Positions 9,470 to 19,949 of a stretch of DNA of 64,000 nucleotides are shown here, piece after piece. Source of the stretch: Moesziomyces globuligerus (lineage: Eukaryota > Basidiomycota > Ustilaginomycetes > Ustilaginales > Ustilaginaceae); the NCBI GenBank assembly GCA_030849465.1, contig JARVLF010000017.1, positions 372,001 to 436,000 of the forward strand, given 5' to 3'. The translations under genes and the position numbers were made by a program. Within the stretch, counting starts at the first letter, position 1. Every line of letters begins with the position of its first letter. The notes under the pieces are model-generated. The model saw only the letters and a list, made by a program, of their open reading frames with translations, did no database searches and was not told where the DNA came from.

Positions 9470-12400
9470 CTACATGACTGCGGCGGTGCGTCGACCGATC
9501 TCCTCCTGATCTTCGCGCAACATCTCTTCGAACGCCGCGCTCGGGTTGAGTTCGTTGTCGATACTCATGCTTTGACGGGCCTGCGCCATGCTCGTGCGAG
9601 GCGTAGCTTCAGCCGTTCCACCCGCTCGGCCGCCTGCTTCGGCCATCGAGCGTCGCTGCGCCTCGGCTAGATCCCGAGCCTCCTGCTGCTCAGGCGTCAG
9701 AGTCGTCCCATCGCCATTGCGGCGACGGCGACGTCTTCGTCGCGGCAGCGTGATAAACTTGGGCATCGGTCGCGACTCGAGATCCATGGCCACATTCGTA
9801 GACGCCTGCAGCGCCTCAATCCAGTCCACCACGTGTCGGTCACTGCGCGTCTGCAGCAGGAACTGCTCGCCCTCGGCGCGCACCCGCACCACATGCCGAC
9901 GCTTCAGGTAGTCTGCCGCCAATCCGCTCTCGGCGCCCTGCAGCGTGTAGTTGCGTACCAGCCCGTTCTTGCTGTCGAATTGCGTGCCGGCCTCTCTCGC
10001 CTTGCCCGCCTCGCCTCGGTGGCTTCCCAACGCCGAGTGCGAAATCGCCTCTCGTGCTGCTGCGCCCAGCCCGATCACCGAGCCCGAGCCGTTGGAGCCG
10101 TCCTCGTTCATCGGCTCCAGATGCACGTGAACGCCCTTCATCTCGCCCCACGATCCGTTGGCAGCGTGCCGGTCGACGCTGAGGTCGTTCTTATACACCC
10201 GCAGACTAGTGCCGTGAAGCACAAAGTACTGTCGCCTCCAGCTGCGGTCCTTGGCCTGTACACCTGGCGCAGAGAACTCCATCTTGCGCGGCAGATAGCC
10301 CTCGATGTGTATACCGCAGCAATACGTCGGCAGCTTCTCTCGGCCCTCCTCCTCGCGGGGCAGGATGATCTGCGGACCCTCGGGTCGGTGGTGGATGATC
10401 GAGTACGTCGGCGGCTCCGCACGCATCTCGAACATCGACCTGCGGCGTCCCAAGCTCATCGCAGGCGAAGCGATCGATGCCGGCGCGGTCAGCTTCGTGT
10501 CGATCGGCTCCAGTCGATCCCGCTTGCTGTATGCAGGCGCCTCGGATGGCGGGCGCGGCGTCGTCGGGATGCGCAACGCTTCCGAGACTGCCGGCTCCTT
10601 GATCGTTGGCGGTACAGGGACCTGCGAATCAATTTCGAGCCGGCGTGAAGCCGGACCGAGCAGGTCCACCAGTGACTGCGATTTCTGCTGATAGAAATTC
10701 GGCCGCCCGTCGGAAGGCGAGGCATTTCCAACAACAACAGCAGGTCGTCCCCTCGCCTTCAGCGCCGCAGCATCTTCGTTTCGCGATGCCGGTCGTTCCG
10801 AAGCGGGCCGGTCGATGCTCGGCTCGCGGCTTGTGCTTCGCTCGCCAGCTGGAGCCTGAAGCGGCGTCAATGTGCCCGAAGTGCTCGGCCGACTGCTTGG
10901 AGCTGCAAGCACCGGCGATTTGCTGCGCTCAATGCCCGACCTCGATGCACTCGCGGCTGCCGAGATCTGTCGGTGAAGAGCCAGAGGCGGGAGGACGCCT
11001 CCCGGCGTAGGCATCGTGCGGTTCGGAACGGGACCAGAGCTCGACGTGCTGCCAGGCGTCCTGAGCGTCCTCATGCTCGCTGAAGATGGTGCACGCGAGC
11101 GGCTGATGATCGATGGCGAAGGCGGCGGCGCGTCTCCGCTCATTGTACCTGCTGTCGTCGCCCGGTTGTTGTTTCCTGTCCCCGGTCGCGCGGCAAAGTA
11201 AGAAGACTCGGACAGTTCCTGGCGCGCTCGGGGTGTTCGCGCGGTCAAGTTTGGGTTGAACGAACCGCCACCGACGCTAGGCGTGGGGGTCTCGAAGGGA
11301 GTGAAGCCGTTCATGTTGAAGCTCGTCCAGGTGTCGCGACCCACATGCTGGCTGAAGGCGGCATCCGGCGATGCGCTTGTGCTGGCTGTCGATGCCGACG
11401 CACCTCCGTTCTGAGAGGTGGCAGCGCCAGAGGTATTGGGTATGAACGAGGGCGCCGGAGGCAGTACGAGCGACTCGGTTGGACGATTGCGATTAAGTCC
11501 TCCCGAGCTCCCTGTGGCAGCCATCGGTGTCGCCGACTCGCGACGGCTCACCGCGGGTGACTCGTTGTTGTCGTAATCCGTTTCGTCGTCGGTCTCGGTG
11601 TCATCGAGGTCGTGGTAATCAGACGTTTGGCCGGTGATGTCGCTTTCTTCCTCGTCATCGCTGAGCTCCTGCTCCTCTTCACTGGTCTCGCCAGGCGTGA
11701 TGCCATCGTTGGTGCTTTCAGAGCCAGTTCGCGTGCTTCGTGCGGCCCCACCAGCTTCTGGCTGACTGCCGTCAGAGCTAGGCTTGCTGATCGCTCGCAT
11801 CGAATTGAGTCGTGGTAAGTGCGACAGAGCGTTGCTGGAACGCAAGGCCCGCTGACGAGAAGCGTTCGAGTCCGTGCTCTGCGAAGCGCTAGCGGACGGC
11901 GCCGTCGACCTTTCGATCGACGCTGGTACCGTGTCGCTGGCTTCGACAGCGTCCTGCTCCTCGTCGATCCCCTGCGACGGTCGGCGCTCGCCGAGGACAC
12001 CCGAGGACAATTCGACTACGCTTCGGGGCTGCGCAGCGCCCACGCTGGCTGCGGAACCTGGGTAGGGAGGAACAACGACCGGACCCACCTCGTTCGGGGC
12101 GACATCGGCTTGCGCAGCCGGTGGCGCACTGGACGAAGTGTTCCAGTTGACGGTGGACGACATGCCAGGATAGGGGACGTCGGTAGTAGCGAAGTGCGAT
12201 TGCGTATCAAAGATGCCGTTCCGGAAGACGGGGGCAGTCGAGTCACCGTTTGAGGAAGAAGTGGCTCGGGCCGACTCGGGTGGGGTGTCCGAGGTCTTGC
12301 TGTTGCGACTCAACGTGCGGTTCATGAAGGTGCGCGCAAACGCGTTGGTGGATCCTCGAGATCCCCGTCGCTCTCCACTGGTCGGGTCTGCGTTCGAGCT

Positions 12401-15136
12401 CGTGCTGGTGGCGCTTCCGCGGCGAAGGAAGTTGATGCTCGGCTTGCGGGCGTTTGCGAGCGAAGCAGTCGCCGGATTGTCTGCTGTGATAACAGGAGCA
12501 GGTATTGGGGTTGTGCCCATATCAAGACCGCGAGCAGATGAATTCATCGGTGCAGTTGTATCTGGGGTGAGGTCGGCGTCGAGGTCGATGAGGTTGGTGC
12601 GGGGCAGGTGCAGGCTCTTTCGCGGCCGTCTCGCTTCGTCGCGGGCAAGCGCCAAGCTGTTGCGGCCCTGAGCGAAGGACGAGCCCGATCCGAGCACATC
12701 GGTCGAAGCCGACGCCCAGGGCTGCATCGACTCGCGAAGGTCGCGATTCGCATTTGGCGAGGTGCGAGCATCGCTACCGCGGCCGAAACGGCCAAGGCTG
12801 GCGAAGCGAGATCGGGACTTGGGCTCGGGAGCTGCAAGCGGCGAGTCGTTGCCGCTTCCTCTCCGTCCGCTGCCTGGAAGACTGATGCGCGAGAAGAACT
12901 TGGATGTGGATGTCGATGGGGACGAAGCCTGGCGCATGCGAGCCGTTTCGGTCGACATTGGCGTTTGGGGAGCGACGCCCAAAGCAGAGGCCCTAGCGGT
13001 GTCGGGGGACATGTTGCTCGCCAAAACTCCGCCGAGGAAAGGCAGGCGTCGCAGATCGAAAGAGACTCGCCTTGCACCTGTCGAGGACGTCGAAGTCGGC
13101 TCAATGTTGTGCGGTGTTGCCTTTGCGGAAGTAAAGTTCGAAGAGACAAGCTGTGTCTGGTTGAAAGAGCGGGCAGGAGTGTCGCTCGGGGACACTGTGC
13201 TGGTCCTGCGGCTATTACGACCTGAGCTGGAGCCGTGAGCTGATGCCGCCGGGGAGGGAAGATCGGTCTGAGGAGTGACTGGATCGGAGGTCGAGTGGCT
13301 ATCAACGAGGTCGCGCTGAGATGCCGCACCACTGACTGACGCGCGGGGAGATAGGCACGGGCCGCAAGAGTTGGGAGGCGTCAGGGGAAGCGTGCTTTGA
13401 TCCTCGGTAGTGCCGTGAGTCTTCGTGCTGTCGTCACGGAGGCTGATGAGCGTATGAGCAGTATCGTCAGACGGTCGGCTCGCGGCGAGAAGGTCGGCTG
13501 TGCTGGCCGGAACGCTAGAGCCTAGATGGCCGTCACGAGGCGCATGCACATGCTGGGGGCGGCTGCTGGGCTGGACAAGCGTGATGGAAGGCGAAGGAGG
13601 GAACGAAGTGGGCGAAGATGACGAGGCCAGTGCAGAGGTGAGTTTCAAAGTGCTCTGCGAAGGCGAAGTGGCGGCTGTGCTGGCCACGCTTGTGTTGGTG
13701 GTGGTCGTGTTGGCGGTGGTGAGGTTGGTGGTGGAGGACGAGGAGGAAGAGATGGGAACAGCCAGAGCAGACTCAAGAGAAGAGGCCGAGCGGACGACGA
13801 GGGACCGGACGGCTTCAGGATGGGGAGGGGTGCTAACGAGAGGTGGAGGACGCAGAATGGAAGGAAGCGCAGCGGCAGAATCGAGGTCAGATGGAGCAGG
13901 AGCACTTCGGGGAGTCAAGGCCGAAGGCAGATGCGTCGACGCAGCTGTCGAGTAAGCCGGCACGACGGTGGAAGCAGTGGACAGGGCGTCTGAGGTTGGC
14001 TCAGCGGGGTCTCCGACACAGCCGAGCTGGGAGGACGGTGCGACTGGCAAATCCGCGCGACTCGAGGGGCCAGCCAAGGAACGGGCCGTGGTCTTGGCTT
14101 GAGCGGGGGATCGAGATCGCAGCTCAGCAGCGGGGGAGGATGCCGAGGACGCGGGCGTCTCGCAAGGCTCAGACGATGGGTTGAGGATTTGGGACGGGCC
14201 AAGGGAGGCAGCGGCGGCGAGCGGCACAGCTGTTGGCACAGGTCTCCGCTGAGCTAGGGACGCGGATGCCGCAGACGGGTCATCGATCCGTGCCTCTGCA
14301 GCATGCGATTGAGGTGCCGAGGGCCCGACGCGGGCGCCCACGCCGTCTCGAGCAGCTGTTGCTGACGATGTCGCTGCTGCAGCGGCAACGGCAGGTGCAG
14401 GGGCAGATGCGGCAACCGCCTGGGGCCACTGGGAAGCGGCAGCGCGTGCAGTGGGCTGCGTGTGGGAATTTGCAGATTTGAAAGGTTCGGGCGGCCGAGG
14501 CTGGAGGCTGGCGAGAATGCGCTCATCCGTGTGACGCGGAGTCGGAGCGGGCGGTGAGCCACTGGAACGGAGCCTTGGCATACTGGCAGGTGGCGAGTGT
14601 CGCAGATTTGCTTTGCCGATCGGACGAGCATTGCCATTTGCGAGGTTGGAATTCGACGCTAAGGCGACTGTTGGCACTAGGCGAGCCTGGGCTGTAGAAG
14701 GAGATTCGAATTCTTCGCATCCTGCTGCAGCGTCGCTTGCAGCGTGGCCTGCAGCGTGGCCTGCAGCATGATCGCTTTCAGCAGCGCGCACTTGCACTGC
14801 ACTGTCGCGTGCGGAGTAATCGGCTCCTGCGCCGACAGCACCTCCACCTGCCTTCGACTTGCGAGAGATGTTGCGGGCATCGCCGTCATCACGAATGCCG
14901 CCTTCCCTCGTGGAATCTGGTAGCATCGTCATCAGTTTGCCGCTAGCGACTTTGGCACCATCCAAAGCGGGACCACCTGAAGCCATGTTTGCCTCTCTGC
15001 TGCCCGGCGTGACCGTGTGGCTGCTTGGAGCCTCTGGTGATGCGGGCGAAAGGGTGCCGAGGAAAGATCGGGAGCTCCGAAAGGCGTATCGTGCTGCGGC
15101 GCCGAATTGAACTGAGTTTCTCCGTGGCTGCTGTGA

Positions 15137-15217
<81 letters not shown>

Positions 15218-15922
15218 TTCGGAACAGAGTCTCTGGCCTGCACTGGCCGCGGCCGGCGTGTTCAGGTTATGACTGTTGGACGACGAAGCCGAGGAGGCAG
15301 CATCAGAGCCAAAGAAAGATCGCGTGCGTGCTGCCGAGCGTAGGCTGAAGCTCGACCGCGACGAGGCCGCATCCTGTTGCGGCAGGCTGACATGCGAGAC
15401 AACGCTCCCTTCGCTACCCCTTCTGAGCTCGGGACGATGATGCTGGTAGCTGGGTGGTGCATCGGTGGATGGTGTGTTGCTTGAGCCGTCTGCACGGACA
15501 TGGCCGAAGAATCGCGTTCGTGGCAGACCAAGAGGAGGCCCATTGTCCGAAAAGGCCTCAGCTGCACCACCGGTAACGTCGTTTTCACTGCTCTTGGTCA
15601 AGTGGGTGACGCTACGCAGCACTTGGCTCCTCTCTCTCGAGTTCATCGAAGCGTTGTAGATGGTGCCCAGCCCTTCGCTGCCACCCACGGGTCGGCCCCA
15701 ATCGTTGGTGAGCGTGTTGGAGACCAACTTGCCGCGTGGCCGGAGCAGCGTGGTGTTGAGAAAGTTCGATGTGCGCGAGAACGTGCGGCTCGATCGGCGC
15801 GACTCGGCCTGCGGACGGGTCTCGGCTGCATTGGTCGCGATGGCGGCGGGGCCGTTCAAGCTGGTTGTGAGCGCCGGCGCCGCTGCCTCTGCGGCGGGTA
15901 GGAACTCGGCTTTAGACGACAT
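9470..15922 (-). CDS. PH-domain protein with polyglutamine tract, 2,150 residues
   Basis: This single long reading frame (ATG at 15922) is mostly Ser/Thr/Ala/Pro-rich disordered sequence with one ordered module near the C-terminus. A fungal-type pleckstrin-homology domain spans about residues 1870-2045. It opens with LPTYCCGIHIEGYLPRKMEF, continues with DRSWRRQYFVLHGTSLRVYK, and ends with the helix RSDRHVVDWIEALQAST. An insertion lies between these segments. A basic patch (LPRRRRRRRRN) follows at once and could aid phosphoinositide or nuclear binding. Residues 237-262 are 26 consecutive glutamines. An acidic block near 1410-1450 reads GETSEEEQELSDDEEESD. PH domains of this type act at membranes, but I cannot name the ortholog. 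The tract sizes suggest a signalling scaffold; that is inference. Confidence 0.8.
15137..15214 (-). repeat. CAG trinucleotide repeat encoding 26 glutamines
   Basis: On the coding (reverse) strand there are 25 uninterrupted CAG codons and one terminal CAA, followed by Ser and two more Gln. Such pure repeats are prone to length change. Confidence 0.95.
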
Positions 15923-17747
15923 GATGGCGACTGTGCAGAGATCAGTTCCTTGCGCCAGCTGCGGCAGCGCGCTTATGAAGGAGCCTCGGTAGGGCAGAGA
16001 AAGTCTGCGATCTTTTGTAGAAGCCTATCGGTCGAGGTCGAGCGGAAAGGTTCGAGGCAACAGGGCGGTTGACAAAGTTGATCCCAAGGGTGCGGTGTTG
16101 TGGTCGACCTGGAGCTTGCGTTGCCGTCACTCGTTGCGCCCTCTGGGATGATCGGATGTGCGTGATGGGTCGGAGGTGAAGGTGATGCGATGGCGCACAG
16201 GTTCTGACTGAGAGCAAGCAACACTCATACGAAAAGCGCCGCTACGCCCGCAAAGCACGGAGGAACACGCTAAAGTTGCACTGCGAACGTCCTCGGCAAA
16301 TGGGCATTTTTATCTCGCGTTGCCTTTTGCTTCTCCTGCAGCCGGGCGGGGCTACAAACGAATCCTTTGTGGAGGAAGGGGCCCAGTGATTGAAAGGCGA
16401 TCCAAGCTTCGCTAACGTTGCGTGATGCTCGTGGACCCCACTTTGTTTTTTCTTTCCCCTTTTCTCATTTCACATTTCCGCCCATTTGCAACGATGCAAG
16501 TTTGGCCGCTGCGTGCGATATTTTTGGCTCATGAGGTCGCACGGTACGGTAGAACGCGCTGCCTCTGCCCACACGTCCTTAGGCGGATTCGACGTGCCTG
16601 CAGTGGCGACCTCACGAAGCGAGGGAGGCTACGCCACTTTGCCGAATGCGTCCACAGAGCTGGCGAGTTCAGCGAGCGGCAGGATGCACGAGCAACGAAC
16701 TACCAAAGTTCCGGCTCGAAGCGACGAAGGCAGGGCGACATGTTTGGGAGGCGTTCGGTGCGGATGAATCTCACTTCACTCCCCTCACGACCGTACGGGC
16801 GAGGGGAGTTTGATGGCAGTACCGCCGAGAAGCAGGGTAAGCAAACTCACGAAGCGATCCGTTGCATTGCCGGCTGGGCAGGGTCGCATTTCGCATCGCT
16901 ACCGGTGCCGAGCCGAGTTTTCAGGTAAGCGTACCAGGCCAAGCAGCGATGAGGTCTGACTAGGCTCGTGCAAGTGTGGAAACCTTCGAGTCCGTTCCGA
17001 TGATTCACGGTGCTATGCGGCGTTGACAGCGCTGACTGGCTCAGAGTCCACCAGAGTCATTGTCGTCGTCGGCGATCAGCGCGACCGGAAGCCAAGCGCA
17101 GCGGAGAATTTCGTGTCTCAAGCGGTGTCGCCGATGCTCATGCACGATGGCATGGTGACAGACGCACAGCTGCATGACGCCTCTGGGGCCAGGCCGGGAT
17201 CATGCCGCCGGAATGTGCAAGCTCGCGCGAGGCAGCGTCATCGCGCGAAATCACGAAAACGCCTTGTTAGGCCGTTCGCAGACCCTGATTTTCCTCCACC
17301 ACCACCCGAAGAACCAGGGGCATGTCCGTGCGCCGTGCCTTCTAGACCCATTCACTTCGCTATGAGCACCAACGCGGAGCGTTGACAAGGTTATCGAGAC
17401 AAGGTTTCGCAAGACAAGGTTCAGCCAAGCAGCGAGTGCGGCCTGGATTGTCCGCGACGCGTGGTCTGCTGTGATTGGCGTAGAAGCTGGTGGGGCTCCG
17501 TCCGGTCGGGAAGCTCAGTCGCAGACGGGCTTGTGGAGGAGTGGGAGGAAAGGAAAGATTAAGGTTGCTGCGCGGTGGTCCCGGCTTGGCACATCGTGCT
17601 TGGTCAGGGTCCACGCTGTGTACTTCGGCAAGTCACAGCAGAGCAACGCCTTGCGCTTTCCTCTCTACCACCATCCGCGTTCCCTATGCGGAGATCCCGA
17701 CCGGTTCTTGACTCCCTTCTGGCTCGGCAGCGACCCGAAGAGACCAG
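15923..17747. other. 1.8-kb divergent intergenic region
   Basis: This is the promoter space between the PH-domain gene (reverse, start 15922) and the bestrophin-like gene (forward, start 17748). Short ORFs (the longest, 16422-16928, would encode 168 residues) have no recognisable domain. T-rich stretches occur near 16440-16470. I see no RNA gene or transposon. Confidence 0.5.
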
Positions 17748-18968
17748 ATGCGTCGCGCCAGCCAGCTTTTGCAGCTGAGCGAAGCGGTACAGCCGACCCT
17801 CCTGGCTTTGCTGTGGTGCACGCTGCTCGTGGTAGTCAAGCGGGCCTCGCTTGCGCACACACCACCCGCCTGGCCGACGCGCGCGCGCTCTTTCATCGAT
17901 GCGGCCTACTTCGCCTCTCCCGGCTCGAACGCGATCGATGCGAACCAGACCTGGGCCGACCTCGACTGGGCCGCATCGCGTGTCATGGCCTCCCTCTCTA
18001 GCGTCACGGGGCTCTTGCTCGCTTTCCGCTCGAACAGTGCGATCGATCGGTGGAGCACCGCACGCCGCAAATGGTCTGACGTTCAGGCGACCTCGCGCTC
18101 GCTCCTGCGGCTCCTCAGCGCCTCTCTCCTCACACCGCTCGTCGACCCGCCTACGAGCCACCAGGACTTTGCGCAGCAGCAGCAACATAGCCGGCGCGTA
18201 GAGGCGACGCTGGCCACGGTGCCATTCTTCAGCATCAGCCTGATGCACGAGATGCGCGCGCGTCCGCTCGAGCTCTCCTCGCCACGAAAGGGTCTTCTAC
18301 GCGGTGACCTCGTCGATGCCTTGCCGCCGGCGCTCGTCGCTGCCACGCTTCTCCACCAGCAATCTGCACAGGGGGAGACCGAAGCGAGCAAGGCGGCCGA
18401 GGACGAGAAGCGCCGATTGATGCAGAACTCGGACGAGCCGCATATCCTCCGGCCCCGTGCGCGCTCTGCCCGCGACGCAGACGGCGAAACTGTATCGACT
18501 AACCTTGCGCTGACTTCGCTCGTGGTCTTGCAGCAGTCGCTCGATGCTCTCCACCGCCCACCGACCCCAGGCACGGACTCGACAGAGGCGAAACTCAGCT
18601 CGCCCGTGTATGCGCATTCGATCGGGCTGGTCAACGCGCTTAGCGAGCACATGACTGCGCTCGAGAGGGTTCGCGACACACCCATCCCGTTGTCGGTGTC
18701 GCGCCACTTCTCCCGGCTGCTGGCGATACATACGCTGCTGCTACCCTTGGTGGTCGTCCAAAGACTGCATGGAAACCTCCCGCTGTGTCTCTCGATCGTC
18801 GTTGTGGTGACAGCCATGCTGTATGCGGTGGACTCCTTTGCGGCTACGCTCGCCCAGCCGTTTGGCCTCAACAGCCAGGATCTGCCGCTCGAGAAGTACG
18901 TCGCCGACGCTCAACGCGAATGGGACGAGATCCGCTCTGCATGTTCCCACGTCCATAGATCGTCGTAG
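17748..18968 (+). CDS. Bestrophin-like (UPF0187) anion channel family protein
   Basis: This 406-residue membrane protein has the bestrophin/UPF0187 signature. The first membrane segment (about residues 15-35, LLALLWCTLLVVVK) precedes a second segment with SSVTGLLLAFRSNSAIDRW, then TARRKWSDVQATSRSLLRLL (about 80-120). The invariant-type 'FR.N.A.DRW..AR..W..V...SR' pattern is present. The distal family block reads ERVRDTPIPLSVSRHFSRLL, then LPLVVVQRLHG, followed by another hydrophobic segment and the terminal ITAMLYAVDSFAATL-like region with PFG and LPLEKYV. An in-frame stop at 17709 makes 17748 the first possible ATG. Family members conduct chloride or other small anions; membrane location is not shown by the sequence. 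It converges with the Nudix gene (61 bp between ends). Confidence 0.8.
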   Translation: MRRASQLLQLSEAVQPTLLALLWCTLLVVVKRASLAHTPPAWPTRARSFIDAAYFASPGSNAIDANQTWADLDWAASRVMASLSSVTGLLLAFRSNSAIDRWSTARRKWSDVQATSRSLLRLLSASLLTPLVDPPTSHQDFAQQQQHSRRVEATLATVPFFSISLMHEMRARPLELSSPRKGLLRGDLVDALPPALVAATLLHQQSAQGETEASKAAEDEKRRLMQNSDEPHILRPRARSARDADGETVSTNLALTSLVVLQQSLDALHRPPTPGTDSTEAKLSSPVYAHSIGLVNALSEHMTALERVRDTPIPLSVSRHFSRLLAIHTLLLPLVVVQRLHGNLPLCLSIVVVVTAMLYAVDSFAATLAQPFGLNSQDLPLEKYVADAQREWDEIRSACSHVHRSS

Positions 18969-19029
18969 CGCCGATTCACTTTCAGACACAAGCGACTTGG
19001 GTCGAAACTTTGTTGACTGTGTGTGAAGA

Positions 19030-19725
19030 TCAAGGAGGTCTAGTGATGGAACGGTGTAGTGCCAGAGACCATGTGTGGAGGGTGCGACGGTTTTCAGGTC
19101 TCTGATTTGTGTTTGCCAGCTCCTCACTTTTGGGCTCGGCTTCGAAGTGGACATGCAGCGTGAGCATCGTGGCGTCTTCTTGCGCATGGAGTTGCTGGAG
19201 GTAGAGCAGGACGGAAAAGTAGATCTGCGCTTCTGGCCTCATGTTGACCTGCTTCCACTCGTCGCTTTCGCGGTCGAGGGGAAAGATTTGTGGTTCCATC
19301 TCGTCGGATGTGCGCATCTTTGCCGCTTCGGCCTCTGTGAGTTGGGCTGTGAAGAGGGCGATCGAGATGCGTTCGCCCTTGTCTACGGTGATGTCGATGC
19401 GACCGCGGAAGGAGAGATGGGAGGGAGAAAGGTTTGCTTCCTCTTTGCATTCGCGCAGGGCACAGTGGTGCGCGGATTCGCCCTGCACCTTACCGCCCAG
19501 ACCGTTGTACGTCCCTGCACCGAATCCTCGCCGTTTGAGACCCAGAACGATACCGTCAGGTGCAAAGAGAAAGACGAGACTATGCGTGTAATCGCCGTCA
19601 CAAACAGGAGCTGGAAGCACAGAGGCTGAAGGACGAGAAAGCGCACGCCTTTCCGAGACATCTGCATACCATCCCCACGTCGGTAATCGATCAGAGCCAA
19701 ACACATCCACCATCTCATAAGCCAT
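19030..19725 (-). CDS. Nudix hydrolase, MTH1/NUDT1-like
   Basis: The 231-residue protein carries a complete Nudix box at residues 77-99: G77, E83, R91-E92 and E95-E96 in the G-x5-E-x7-RE-x2-EE pattern, with the local sequence LGGKVQGESAHHCALREC. The lead-in LVFLFAPDGIVLGLKRRGFG with TYNGLGGKVQ resembles MTH1, which hydrolyses 8-oxo-dGTP and other oxidised purine nucleotides. Downstream, ALFTAQ and MEPQIFPLD fit the same fold. Compared with human MTH1 (156 residues) there are about 45 extra residues at the N-terminus and about 30 at the C-terminus. Substrate is an inference from similarity. The ATG is at 19725. The insulysin gene lies upstream in the same direction, 224 bp away. Confidence 0.82.
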   Translation of the reverse strand: MAYEMVDVFGSDRLPTWGWYADVSERRALSRPSASVLPAPVCDGDYTHSLVFLFAPDGIVLGLKRRGFGAGTYNGLGGKVQGESAHHCALRECKEEANLSPSHLSFRGRIDITVDKGERISIALFTAQLTEAEAAKMRTSDEMEPQIFPLDRESDEWKQVNMRPEAQIYFSVLLYLQQLHAQEDATMLTLHVHFEAEPKSEELANTNQRPENRRTLHTWSLALHRSITRPP

Positions 19726-19949
19726 CCCTTACCCAAAAGCTCCGCCGCTAGATCGTGATGGTGGTCGCAAAGACTCCATCCCAGCTCTGGAAATCACGCA
19801 TTTTGCCCCCTCCGCCCCCTCTTCCAAAACCTTCATCCTCAAACACCCCGCAACGGAACGCCTCCACATTCAGACTGACGAGGCTTGCGAGTGGAGGCTG
19901 TATGGATTCTAATTCTACTGCTTTGACACATCTACGATCGTCTACATTC

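Noticed and set aside
15137..15343. Poly-Leu and poly-Ala ORFs on the forward strand
   Set aside because: They are the complementary frames of the CAG repeat in the PH-domain gene.
16422..16928. 168-residue forward ORF in the 15.9-17.7 kb intergenic region
   Set aside because: No domain, odd composition for this genome, and no context support.
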